A stretch of DNA of 13,679 bases from Teretinema sp964641135 (GCA_964641135.1 CAZXJV010000078.1:1-13679), one strand, 5' to 3'; numbered from the stretch's first letter, positions 5,807 through 13,471 are shown. Program-made: numbers and translations. The notes: generated by a model not told the origin, from the sequence alone.

Positions 5807-7162
5807 ATGATAGCCAATGCAATAAGCCCGGAAGTCCATGAACTGATTACCGCACGCGACTGGAAGAGTCTTAAAGAGATTCTTCCCGGCCTTGAACCGG
5901 TTGATATCCGTGACCTCATCTCGCTTGTACCGGAAACCGATGATCGGGTTATTATCTTTCGTCTGCTGCCGCGTCCTGTGGCCGCGGATGTATTCTCGGA
6001 AATGGAGTGGGAGCAGCAGGAAGAACTGCTTGCCGGCCTTAACAACGCCCAGATCCGTCAGATCCTGACAGCTCTTGAACCGGACGACCGTACCCGCTTT
6101 TTTGAGGAAACTCCTTCCGAGGTTACCCGCAAGCTGATGGATTATCTGTCGGTTGATGACCGCAAGGAAACCCTGCAGCTGTTGGGTTATCCGGAATCCT
6201 CCATCGGCCGTTTGATGACTCCGGATTATGTGGCAATAAAAAAGGATTGGACCGTCCAGCGGGCAATGGAGCATATCCGGAAAATCGGAAAGAACGTAGA
6301 AAACATAGAAACGGTCTATGTTATCGACCCGCAGTGGCGTCTTCTTGATGCTATAGACCTGCGCAGCCTTATACTGGCCGAGGCCGATATCATCGTGGAA
6401 ACCCTGATGGACAACAGCTTCGTCAGTCTTTCCGCCTTTGATGATCAGGAAAAAGCGGTTGATTATCTTGAGCACTACGGACTTGCCATCGTTCCGGTTG
6501 TAGATTCCAACGGAGTGCTTTTGGGAAGCGTGACCTTCGATGACCTTCTGGATATCGCAAAGGAAGAAACCACCGAGGACTTTCATAAAACAGCGTCGGT
6601 TACCCCGCTGGAAACCAGCTATCCTCAGACGGGCATTCTTGAAATTTATACAAAACGTGCTCCCTGGCTGGTTATCCTTGTTTTTATCAACATTTTCTCG
6701 GGCGAGGCAATGTCGCATTTTGAAGTACTGATCAAGAATGTTACAGCGCTCGTCTTCTTCCTTCCCCTGATTATCGACAGCGGGGGAAACGCCGGTTCCC
6801 AGGCTGCAACCCTGGTGATCCGCGCCTTTGCTACCGGTGAGATCAATCCAAGGGAGTGGTGGCGGCTGGTGCTGAAGGATCTTGTGGTTTCAATTTTGCT
6901 GGGTCTGACAATGGGCGCCGCAGTGTCCCTTCTGGGCTTTTACCGGGGAGGTATACTGTTGGGAATCAGCGTTGCGATATCCATGCTTGCTGTTGTTGTT
7001 GCCGGCAGTCTTTTGGGTACGGTGCTTCCCTTTATTCTGCGGACGCTCAAGCTTGATCCCGCGACCGCCAGCTCTCCGCTTATAACCTCGATTGCAGATA
7101 TTATGGGCGTCATAGTCTTCTTTTCCATCTCTGCGCGGATTGTGGGTCTGGCTGGCGTATGA
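5807..7162 (+). CDS. mgtE: MgtE-family magnesium channel/transporter
   Basis: A divalent-cation channel of the inner membrane, mainly for Mg2+. The 451-residue length is almost identical to characterised MgtE (about 450). The N-terminal helical MgtE_N domain spans about residues 1-130. A CBS pair follows (about 137-255; LMTPDYVAIKKD in the first and LAIVPVVDSNGVLLGSVTFDDLL in part in the second) and senses cytosolic Mg2+. Five membrane helices occupy about 285-451. The signature PLIIDSGGNAGSQA and the final helix LDPATASSPLITSIAD contain the conserved pore aspartate, here D431. A GGAGGT site lies 7 nt before the ATG. The stop overlaps the start of the MFS gene by ATGA, so the two are translationally coupled. 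Confidence 0.96.
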   Translation: MIANAISPEVHELITARDWKSLKEILPGLEPVDIRDLISLVPETDDRVIIFRLLPRPVAADVFSEMEWEQQEELLAGLNNAQIRQILTALEPDDRTRFFEETPSEVTRKLMDYLSVDDRKETLQLLGYPESSIGRLMTPDYVAIKKDWTVQRAMEHIRKIGKNVENIETVYVIDPQWRLLDAIDLRSLILAEADIIVETLMDNSFVSLSAFDDQEKAVDYLEHYGLAIVPVVDSNGVLLGSVTFDDLLDIAKEETTEDFHKTASVTPLETSYPQTGILEIYTKRAPWLVILVFINIFSGEAMSHFEVLIKNVTALVFFLPLIIDSGGNAGSQAATLVIRAFATGEINPREWWRLVLKDLVVSILLGLTMGAAVSLLGFYRGGILLGISVAISMLAVVVAGSLLGTVLPFILRTLKLDPATASSPLITSIADIMGVIVFFSISARIVGLAGV

Positions 7163-8397
7163 CAGCACCTGTTGCCGGTCAGGCATGGAAGAGGAATGCT
7201 GCCCTTTTTTTGGCAAGCCAGGCTGTATCGCTGACGGGCTCGGCCCTGGTGCAGTTTGCCATGCTCTGGCAGCTGACCCTGGAAACCGGGTCGGGGTCTG
7301 CCATGACTCTCTTTGTGATTTGCGGCTTTTTGCCCACACTGGTCCTGTCTCCCTTTGCAGGGGTCTGGGCAGATCGGTATAACCGAAAGCTGTTGATTGT
7401 ATTTTCCGATGCACTTATCGCCGGTGCTACCCTTATTATGGCTCTCGTGTTTATGAGCGGGTTCAGGTCCTGGACCCTTTTCTTTGCGGTAGCAGCGGTG
7501 CGTTCGTTCGGCTCGGCTGTTCAGGGGCCTGCTGTCGGTGCAATCCTGCCGCAGATGGTTCCCCAGGAACACCTTACCCGGGTCAACGGTATTAACGGCA
7601 CAATCCAGTCAGCCAATATGCTGGTGGCTCCGATGCTCAGCGGAGCGCTTTTGTCGGTAATGAGCCTGGAACATATCTTCTTTATTGATGTCGGCACCGC
7701 ACTTGTTGCGATAGTGCTGCTTGTTTTCTTTTTGAAGGTAGCTCCACATCAGCGTGAAGCAGAAACGGAGGCGTCGGGTTACCTTGGCGAAATGCTGGCC
7801 GGTTTCCGCTATATCCGTAATCACCGGTATCTGATACCCCTGTTTGTCTTTTATGGAATTTTGATGTTTCTTGTTACACCCGGTGCGCTGTTATCTCCGT
7901 TGCAGGTTACCCGCAGTTTTGGTCCTGATGTCTGGCGTCTTACAGCTATCGAAGTGGTGTTTTCGGCAGGAATGCTTGCCGGCGGTATCCTGATTTCTGT
8001 GTTTGGCGGCTTTCGCAACCGGATAAAAACCATGGTTATATCAAACCTTGTTATGGCCATCTGCACTCTGGGGTTGGGCTTTGCTCCCTGGTTTGTGTTG
8101 TATCTTGTATTCATGGGAATTTTCGGCCTGGTCCTGCCGTATTATAATACCCCCGGAACCGTATTACTGCAGGAACAGGTCGAGGAAGCATATCTGGGCC
8201 GTGTGTTCAGTGTTCTGACAATGCTTTCCACTTCTTTAATGCCGGTAGGGATGCTTTTATTCGGCCCGTTGGCAGACACAATTCGTATTGAATGGTTGAT
8301 GATCGGCACGGGGTCTCTTCTGGTCTTCAACAGTGTCTGGCCTGTTTTTTTCCGCCGTCTCCGTGAAGCCGGCCGTCCCCTCCCGGGCGGGGCCTGA
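7159..8397 (+). CDS. MFS transporter, DHA3-like exporter
   Basis: A 412-residue major facilitator protein with about 12 membrane spans. Motif A between spans 2 and 3 is clear: GVWADRYNRK (residues 68-77). Other family marks are the SVVQGPA-like SAVQGPAVGAILPQMVP stretch (about 119-135) and the central loop near residues 195-215. The overall pattern fits the DHA3 group, which includes macrolide-efflux and EntS-like exporters, so it is probably a proton-driven exporter. The substrate cannot be inferred. The ATG overlaps the mgtE stop by 4 nt and there is little ribosome site of its own, so it depends on mgtE translation. An alternative reading is a generic permease with no link to magnesium. 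Confidence 0.88.
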   Translation: MTAPVAGQAWKRNAALFLASQAVSLTGSALVQFAMLWQLTLETGSGSAMTLFVICGFLPTLVLSPFAGVWADRYNRKLLIVFSDALIAGATLIMALVFMSGFRSWTLFFAVAAVRSFGSAVQGPAVGAILPQMVPQEHLTRVNGINGTIQSANMLVAPMLSGALLSVMSLEHIFFIDVGTALVAIVLLVFFLKVAPHQREAETEASGYLGEMLAGFRYIRNHRYLIPLFVFYGILMFLVTPGALLSPLQVTRSFGPDVWRLTAIEVVFSAGMLAGGILISVFGGFRNRIKTMVISNLVMAICTLGLGFAPWFVLYLVFMGIFGLVLPYYNTPGTVLLQEQVEEAYLGRVFSVLTMLSTSLMPVGMLLFGPLADTIRIEWLMIGTGSLLVFNSVWPVFFRRLREAGRPLPGGA

Positions 8398-8430
8398 AGC
8401 AGGCAAAAGTGTCAGGCACGTATTTTTTTT
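8392..8430 (+). terminator. Probable weak terminator of mgtE-MFS
   Basis: GCCTGA (8392-8397, including the MFS stop) can pair with TCAGGC (8412-8417) around a 14-nt loop, followed 5 nt later by eight T (8423-8430). A competing smaller hairpin GCCTG/CAGGC forms within the same bases. The long loop makes it weak, but the T-run and its position between convergent genes support termination. Confidence 0.4.
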
Positions 8431-9175
8431 ACAGGGCCCCGGGCAGCCGGCTCCGTATATGCTGCATGTATTCATAGTTGGTTCTGTTAATCTGTATCGG
8501 CGAAATTGATATCCATCCGTTTTCGTATGCCCAGACGTCGGTGCCTTCAGGGTTATCCGCGGTGTCCCAGGTACCCCGTGCCCAGTACACCCCGTCCGTC
8601 TCAACAAAGTCGTGGAGGAATGGGCGTTTCCCCATATCGCAGATACGAATACCCTTGCTGCTTGTAAAGCTGTGTGCGGGGAAATTGATGTTGATCACAT
8701 TTTCCGGCGAAACAATGGATGAGGATAAAACACGGGACATCAGTTCGGGAAGTTCCTTTCTTGCCAGCTCGAAACTGCAGCCGTCGCCTGAGACAGCAAT
8801 GGCCGGCAGCCCGCAAATGATACCTTCAGAAGCACCAGCCAGTGTTCCCGAATAAATAATATCGGTTCCCAGATTCGGACCGTCGTTTATACCCGAGACT
8901 ACCAGATCGATTTGAAGGTTAAGACCGTATAGTGCAAATTTAACACAATCGGCGGGTTTTGCTTCCAGACTCCAGGCCTTTAAAGCCAGTCCGGAAAAAA
9001 CATCATCGCGTGAATGAATGCGAATCGGTTCGTGAATCGTTATTCCATGGCCGATCGCACTCTGCTGATTGTGGGGGGCTACAACATAGATCCGGCCAAA
9101 TTCGCGCATAACCCGGGCAAGAAGAGCCAGGCCCGGAGCCTCAATGCCATCGTCATTTACTAACAGTATGTTCAT
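8429..9175 (-). CDS. surE: 5'-nucleotidase SurE
   Basis: A cytoplasmic metal-dependent phosphatase that hydrolyses nucleoside 5'-monophosphates, with some activity on 3'-nucleotides and short polyphosphate in characterised members. The 248-residue length is normal. Metal-site motifs are complete: N7-D8-D9-G, S39 in the APHNQQSAIG segment and N97 in VVSGINDGPNLG, then the conserved YSGTLAGASEG. The ATG at 9175 lies 3 nt after the phnE2 stop, with only a weak AAGG ribosome site, so expression is tied to the phn genes. SurE is elsewhere usually found near pcm, nlpD or rpoS, so its place as the last gene of a phosphonate-type transporter operon is unusual and suggests a substrate link. Confidence 0.96.
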   Translation of the reverse strand: MNILLVNDDGIEAPGLALLARVMREFGRIYVVAPHNQQSAIGHGITIHEPIRIHSRDDVFSGLALKAWSLEAKPADCVKFALYGLNLQIDLVVSGINDGPNLGTDIIYSGTLAGASEGIICGLPAIAVSGDGCSFELARKELPELMSRVLSSSIVSPENVININFPAHSFTSSKGIRICDMGKRPFLHDFVETDGVYWARGTWDTADNPEGTDVWAYENGWISISPIQINRTNYEYMQHIRSRLPGAL

Positions 9176-9178
9176 GCC

Positions 9179-9982
9179 TTAAACCAACTTTTTTCGTATG
9201 CTGCCTGAAACAATATCGATCAATGTCACAACTACAATCAGTACTATAACCATGATCCCAACCCTGTCCCAGACTCTGCCGCGGGTGGCAAAAATCAGCG
9301 GAGCGCCGATACCCCCGGCACCGACCAGACCCAGTGTTGCTGCAGCCCTCATGTTTATCTCGAAGCGGTACAGTGTATAGGACATGAACTCCGGTGCCAT
9401 TTCCGGTAATAATGCTCTGAATAACACCTCCATGGGGGTTGCTCCGCAGGAATCAAGTGCTTCCTTTACCCCCATATCCATGCTTTCGATGGCCTCTGAA
9501 AACAGCTTTGCGAGCATACCGATCGAATGAATACCGATGGCCAGGATTCCCGCCGGTGCGCCGGGGCCGACCACACTGATAAAAATCAGGGCGAGGATCA
9601 GTTCCGGAAAGGTGCGTATGGCTGTAACAATGACCTTGCCGACTTTGGATACCCTTTGGCCAACAATATTCTGACTGGCCAGCAACGCAACCGGAATGGA
9701 CAGCAGGGCAGACACAAAGGTTCCGGCAATAGAGATGGCTATCGTTTCCACCACCGCAAAGGGCAGTCCGTCCCGTGTCATGTTTGCAAGATAGGCCAGG
9801 TCCGGGTGGATAAAACCCCGAATCATGGCCTGCATGGTGCCCCGCGCTGTTTGCATGATACCGAGATATTCTATGCCCAGAAAGCCCCAGATTATCACAA
9901 GGGCAAGGCCGCCGTAATTAACGATGTTATAGAGAACGGTGGTCGGTTTGAATGGTTTTTTTATATGGATCAGATCGCTCAT
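9179..9982 (-). CDS. phnE: Phosphonate-type ABC transporter permease PhnE (second copy)
   Basis: A 267-residue inner-membrane permease. A first span at about residues 20-40 precedes the usual permease core, and the cytoplasmic EAA loop (EALDSCGATPMEVLFRALLP, about 173-192) docks to the ATPase. It is followed by the PhnE signature FEINMRAAATLGLVGAGGIG (about 208-227). AGGAGG at 9988-9993 is a good ribosome site. The ATG overlaps the upstream phnE1 stop by 4 nt. It pairs with the preceding paralogue, and together they would form a heterodimeric channel, as in other phn/ptx-type systems with two permeases. Confidence 0.95.
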   Translation of the reverse strand: MSDLIHIKKPFKPTTVLYNIVNYGGLALVIIWGFLGIEYLGIMQTARGTMQAMIRGFIHPDLAYLANMTRDGLPFAVVETIAISIAGTFVSALLSIPVALLASQNIVGQRVSKVGKVIVTAIRTFPELILALIFISVVGPGAPAGILAIGIHSIGMLAKLFSEAIESMDMGVKEALDSCGATPMEVLFRALLPEMAPEFMSYTLYRFEINMRAAATLGLVGAGGIGAPLIFATRGRVWDRVGIMVIVLIVVVTLIDIVSGSIRKKLV

Positions 9983-10773
9983 ACAAGCCTCCTGCGGATG
10001 GAACTGCTCGCCAGATCAATAACCAGTACTACCACAAAGGAGATGATGATGATTACACCAACCCTGTCAAAATTCCGCCATGCAAGGTTTTGTTCGTATA
10101 ACTGGCCGATTCCGCCTGCGCCGACATAGCCGAGAACTGCCGCGGCTCTGATGTTTATTTCAAAACCGTACAGGGTATATGAAAAGAACTGAGGAAGAAT
10201 TTGGGGCATGATGGCATACCGGAGAATGTTCGGTTTGTTAGCGCCTACTGCCATCAGGGCCTCCACCTGACCTTGATCGATAGCTTCTATCGATTCAAAG
10301 GTGAGTTTGGAAATCAGCCCGAAGGTAAAGATAGCCAGGGCAATTACGCCGCTGAAAGGGCCGATGCCGAACACTGCAACAAAAAGCGAGGCCATAACCA
10401 TAGCGGGAATGGTCCGAAAAATGTTTAAAATGAAACGAAGCGGCCGGGTGATAAAGGGATTCCTGATAAAATTACGGGCTGCAAAAACCGCTGTCGGCAG
10501 TGCCAGTACTGCGCCCCAAAATGTTCCGACAATAGACATTCGTATTGTCTCAAAAAGGGGTGCCAGTATCCGGGGTGTGTAAGACCAGTCGGGACTGAGG
10601 AATATCCTTCCCAGAAGGCGGCCGCCCTTTTGCAGGTTGATCAGTATCCGGGCAATGTCAAATCCGGCAAACCAGCCGCTACCGATTATAAGACCTGCCA
10701 CAAGCAGGATGACAAGGTTTCGTCGCAGTCGCTTGGGACTTGGGACAACAATGGGCGCCGGTGCCGAAATCAT
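9979..10773 (-). CDS. phnE: Phosphonate-type ABC transporter permease PhnE (first copy)
   Basis: A 264-residue permease. A cytoplasmic N-terminus rich in Pro and Arg (to about residue 18) precedes a first span (19-40). The EAA loop is EALMAVGANKPNILRYAIMP (about 170-189) and the family signature FEINIRAAAVLGYVGAGGIG (about 205-224). Its ATG overlaps the phnC stop (ATGA), with AAGAGG directly before it as a weak ribosome site. It is clearly similar to the downstream PhnE in the EAA and signature segments but diverged elsewhere, so this is an old duplication giving a two-permease transporter. Confidence 0.95.
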   Translation of the reverse strand: MISAPAPIVVPSPKRLRRNLVILLVAGLIIGSGWFAGFDIARILINLQKGGRLLGRIFLSPDWSYTPRILAPLFETIRMSIVGTFWGAVLALPTAVFAARNFIRNPFITRPLRFILNIFRTIPAMVMASLFVAVFGIGPFSGVIALAIFTFGLISKLTFESIEAIDQGQVEALMAVGANKPNILRYAIMPQILPQFFSYTLYGFEINIRAAAVLGYVGAGGIGQLYEQNLAWRNFDRVGVIIIISFVVVLVIDLASSSIRRRLV

Positions 10774-11552
10774 GCCTCTTCCCCGAGAACTTCGTCGGCG
10801 TGGATGGGCCGGCCGTACACCTGTTCCATTTCTTTAATGAAGTTTTTCTTATCAATATCCTTCATATGTTTATCATAAACTAAAAGCCCTGCGCGAATGC
10901 CTATGACCCGGGTTGCGTATTTGAGGGCAAGATCAACATGATGCAGGTTGGCGATTGTGGTAATGCCGTCCTCTGCATTTATTTTTTTAAGGTAGTCCAT
11001 CACCTGAATGGTGGTAACGGGATCAAGGGACGCCACCGGTTCATCTGCCAGCATCAACGAAGGCTCCTGTGCCAGGGCGCGGGCAATAGCTATCCTCTGC
11101 TGCTGTCCTCCGGAAAGTTCGCTGGCCCGGGTATGCACTTTTTCCAGGATATCCACCCGCTGCAAGGCCCGGTAGGCTATCTGTTTGTCTGCTTCGGGGA
11201 AAAGACCGAGGATTGTCTTCCATGTTGGATTATATGCAACCCGTCCGGACAGAACATTGGAAAGAACAGATAATCGTTTCACAATATTAAAACCCTGAAA
11301 GATCATGCCGATTTTTCGCCGCACGTTTCTCAGTTCGCGCCCCTTGGCCCGGTTGACTATTACGCCGTCCACATCAATCTGACCTTCGGTGGTATCGATC
11401 AGCTGATTGATGAGCCGCAGCAAGGTTGATTTACCTGCGCCTGAAAGGCCCAGGATAGCAACGAATTCGCCCCGGGCTATTTCAAGATTGACACCCTTTA
11501 ATGCCTGGACGCCATTAGGGTAGGTTTTTCCCACGTTGGTAAACCGGATCAT
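10770..11552 (-). CDS. phnC: Phosphonate-type ABC transporter ATPase PhnC
   Basis: The ATP-hydrolysing subunit of the importer; 260 residues from the ATG at 11552, which follows AAGGAGAAG. An in-frame ATG upstream at 11627 would lie before the promoter and is rejected. Motifs are Walker A GLSGAGKST (35-43), Q-loop Q86 in MIFQGFN, ABC signature LSGGQ (146-150), Walker B LMLADE (166-171), D-loop SLDP (175-178) and H-loop His204/205. The NIVKRLSVLSNVLSGR segment after the Q-loop is typical of PhnC. First gene of phnC-phnE1-phnE2-surE; each junction overlaps by 4 nt or is only 3 nt apart. Confidence 0.96.
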   Translation of the reverse strand: MIRFTNVGKTYPNGVQALKGVNLEIARGEFVAILGLSGAGKSTLLRLINQLIDTTEGQIDVDGVIVNRAKGRELRNVRRKIGMIFQGFNIVKRLSVLSNVLSGRVAYNPTWKTILGLFPEADKQIAYRALQRVDILEKVHTRASELSGGQQQRIAIARALAQEPSLMLADEPVASLDPVTTIQVMDYLKKINAEDGITTIANLHHVDLALKYATRVIGIRAGLLVYDKHMKDIDKKNFIKEMEQVYGRPIHADEVLGEEA

Positions 11553-11586
11553 TGCTTCTCCTTGAACTGGTCGAAAATTTAATCTT

Positions 11587-11615
11587 ATTCTAACGCGAGG
11601 ATATTTTTTTGTCAT
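11587..11615 (-). promoter_or_regulatory. Sigma70 promoter of phnC-phnE1-phnE2-surE
   Basis: Minus strand: ATGACA (11615-11610, 5/6) and TAGAAT (11592-11587, 5/6) with 17 bp between them. Transcription should start near 11580, 28 nt before the phnC ATG. The -35 overlaps the palindrome at 11612-11629. Confidence 0.7.
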
Positions 11616-11629
11616 GTACAAACACATGA
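11612..11629. promoter_or_regulatory. Palindromic operator candidate shared by phnD and phnC promoters
   Basis: TCATGT (11612-11617) and ACATGA (11624-11629) form a perfect 6-bp inverted repeat around ACAAAC. It overlaps the -35 of the leftward phnC promoter (11610-11615) and the proposed -35 of the rightward phnD promoter (11615-11620). One bound protein could therefore shut both. No regulator gene is adjacent. A lone half-site ACATG recurs at 11662-11666, just before the phnD ribosome site. Confidence 0.55.
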
Positions 11630-11643
11630 TAACAGATTAATAT
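11615..11643 (+). promoter_or_regulatory. Candidate promoter of phnD
   Basis: TGTACA (11615-11620, 4/6) and TAATAT (11638-11643) with a 17-bp spacer. The start would be near 11650, with a leader of about 32 nt containing AAGGAGG. A better -35 match, TTGTCA at 11609-11614, is too far (23 bp) from this -10. Confidence 0.45.
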
Positions 11644-11681
11644 TCGATTAACATTCAGTACACATGGTAAGGAGGAACACT

Positions 11682-12605
11682 ATGAAAAAAGCGCTCGCTA
11701 CGGCTTTTGTTGCTGCATTGCTCATTCCTGCAGGCCTGTTCATGGCGTGTCAAAAAAAAGGCACTATTGACCCCGATGTAATTCAGGTTCAGCTGATTCC
11801 ATCCCGGGATATGGCATACCTTGATGCGCAGCGTTTGCCGATGCAACAGCTGCTCGAAGCTGAATTGGGTCGAAAGGTTAACGTGACTGTAGCGACCGAC
11901 TATAACGCACTTATTGAAGGCATGGCTGCCGGGCAGATTCATGTTGGACTCCTTGCTACGACCGCCTATGTCCAGGCAGCCGATGAAGGGGCTGCCGAGG
12001 CGATCCTTAAATCCCTGCGTTATGAAGTGGATGATAACGGTAAGCTGCTTCGGGATCTCCCGATGGTTTCCGGGTACAGGTCTCAGCTGGTTGCTCATGT
12101 CAATTCAGGCATAAAAACGGTGAGCGATCTTAAAGGCAAAAAAATAGCCATAGCTTCTTTTACTTCTACATCCGGTTTTGTCTGGCCGGCCAATCTTCTT
12201 GCCGATGCCAATCTGGATCCCGAAAAGGATGTCACCTGGCTGAATGTCGGCGGTCATGATAACGCCATCATGGCTGTGTACAATGGTCAAGCTGATGCAG
12301 CTTTCACCTTCAAGGATGCCCGGAATCTTTTTGAAAAGGAATCGTTTTATACTGATCTGCAATCCAGGGTAGTTCTGGTTTCCAACACAACTGAAATACC
12401 GAACGACACTATTTCGGTAATTCCCAACCTGGAACCGAAACTGAAGGAAGCGATTCGTACGGCCTTTATAAACATGGTTTCTAACCCGGAGGGGCTGGCT
12501 ATTATGCAAAAGATCTATAACCACGAGGGCTACGCACCTGCGGCAGACTCTGAATACGATATGGTCCGTACCTACCTGCAACGCCAGAAACAGTGGAAGT
12601 TCTGA
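11682..12605 (+). CDS. phnD: Phosphonate-type ABC transporter substrate-binding lipoprotein PhnD
   Basis: The extracytoplasmic binding protein that captures the substrate and hands it to PhnC/PhnE. Start at ATG 11682, with AAGGAGG 6 nt upstream; an ATG at 11664 lies before this site and is rejected. The product is 307 residues. The signal peptide ends in a lipobox LFMA-C23, so it should be membrane-anchored. The family core includes ATDYNALIEGMAAGQ (about 72-86), GYRSQLVAHVNSGIK and the anion-binding S162-T163-S164-G loop, which in PhnD-type proteins grips the phosphonate or phosphate group. H192 of GGHDNA and IPNDTISV complete it. The divergent orientation allows it to be made separately from the permease, often in excess. 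Specificity among phosphonate, phosphite and phosphate esters cannot be decided. Confidence 0.95.
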   Translation: MKKALATAFVAALLIPAGLFMACQKKGTIDPDVIQVQLIPSRDMAYLDAQRLPMQQLLEAELGRKVNVTVATDYNALIEGMAAGQIHVGLLATTAYVQAADEGAAEAILKSLRYEVDDNGKLLRDLPMVSGYRSQLVAHVNSGIKTVSDLKGKKIAIASFTSTSGFVWPANLLADANLDPEKDVTWLNVGGHDNAIMAVYNGQADAAFTFKDARNLFEKESFYTDLQSRVVLVSNTTEIPNDTISVIPNLEPKLKEAIRTAFINMVSNPEGLAIMQKIYNHEGYAPAADSEYDMVRTYLQRQKQWKF

Positions 12606-12633
12606 TACGGCAATTATAATCACCCTGCATGGT

Positions 12634-12671
12634 TGCTAATGACAGAGGTTCGATTGCCTATGTCATTAGCA
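12634..12671. terminator. Long hairpin between convergent phnD and solute-binding genes, no T-tract
   Basis: TGCTAATGACA (12634-12644) is perfectly complementary to TGTCATTAGCA (12661-12671). The 16-nt loop carries a further AGG/CCT pairing. It sits 28 nt after the phnD stop and 2 nt after the stop of the convergent gene. Neither strand has a U-tract, so it resembles the hairpin at 1895-1939 and is called a 3'-end structure rather than a proven terminator. Confidence 0.55.
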
Positions 12672-12673
12672 TG

Positions 12674-13366
12674 TTAGCGGGTTTTGCGGTACTCCTGGAT
12701 GTGGGAGTTGAATTCTGTAAGGAAGTCCGGATTCTGTTCAATATACCGCGGCGAGAAATAGACAAAAAGATCGTTCCTGGTTTGTTCCACAACCCTGATT
12801 CGGTCTGTGTACTGCGGGTAGGCTGCAAGAAAGTTGTTGTAATTGTTTGTATTTGCCAGACATGCGTCAAACCGTTTGTTTATCAGCATTAAGAATAATT
12901 GATCCGGGTGGTTGGGTTTACCGGTAACGTTATATCCGTTGTCCTGCAGCCATTGAAGCATCGCAGCTCCGGTGTATCCGCCCACCGTAGCCCGTGCTTT
13001 AAAACCTGTGTCGGACGGATCAAGTAACGTTTCTTTCAGAAGATACCAGTTGATCGTCTGGTCTGCGATTGGAGCCGATCGAACAGCATAGGCGTCACGA
13101 TCAGCATTCCGGGATCCTGCAAAAAACCCTGCGGCTTCTCCGTTTTTAACCATAAGTTGTGCCCTTGTCCAGGGTTCAAAACGTATTTCAGCATGGATAT
13201 TCATTTTATTGAGCGCGTAGAGGACCGGTTTCATCGCATCGCCAGTTGGTTCTCCCTCAGGAGTCAGCCAGGTAAGCGGCGGCTGTATATGCGTGGTGAG
13301 CGTGATTGTCTGTTGTGCGTAAAGTGGTGTTATAAATGCCAGGATTATCAGTACGATCAGTTGCAT
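12674..13366 (-). CDS. Periplasmic solute-binding protein, family 3 (amino-acid type)
   Basis: A 230-residue secreted protein of the SBP_bac_3 fold. A signal peptide (residues 1-17, likely cleaved at LYA-QQ) is followed by a small two-lobed domain. Family marks are FEPWTRAQLMVKNGEAAG (about 62-79), where the usual Asp before the final Gly is Ala, then RSAPIADQTINWYLL and the GGYTGAAMLQWLQDNGY hinge region. ATG at 13366 has AAAGGAG 9 nt upstream. An ATG at 13393 would add a Lys/Arg-rich n-region that suits a signal peptide better, but it lacks a ribosome site. No permease or ATPase gene adjoins it, so it may serve a distant transporter or a sensor. It is not similar to PhnD and probably belongs to a separate unit. 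Confidence 0.88.
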   Translation of the reverse strand: MQLIVLIILAFITPLYAQQTITLTTHIQPPLTWLTPEGEPTGDAMKPVLYALNKMNIHAEIRFEPWTRAQLMVKNGEAAGFFAGSRNADRDAYAVRSAPIADQTINWYLLKETLLDPSDTGFKARATVGGYTGAAMLQWLQDNGYNVTGKPNHPDQLFLMLINKRFDACLANTNNYNNFLAAYPQYTDRIRVVEQTRNDLFVYFSPRYIEQNPDFLTEFNSHIQEYRKTR

Positions 13367-13471
13367 GCGGTAAAACTCCTTTGTTTTCGCCATGAGTGAA
13401 TGTCTTTTTCTATAGGGGACTTTGAAAAACCAATGTTGGTGTCGGGGTACCCTACAGTAAAGCCTGATAGT

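Noticed and set aside
5663..6718. Minus-strand open frame of 351 codons opposite mgtE
   Set aside because: Shadow of the mgtE reading frame; low-complexity composition, no domain, and mgtE is unambiguous on the other strand.
12611..12620. PerR-box half-site (ATTATAA-like)
   Set aside because: Only a half-site, and it lies downstream of phnD between convergent genes, where a repressor site would have no promoter to control.
12634..12675. Integron attC site
   Set aside because: The stem-loop size is right, but no consistent R'/R'' core boxes (RYYYAAC...GTTRRRY) flank it, and there is no cassette or integrase.
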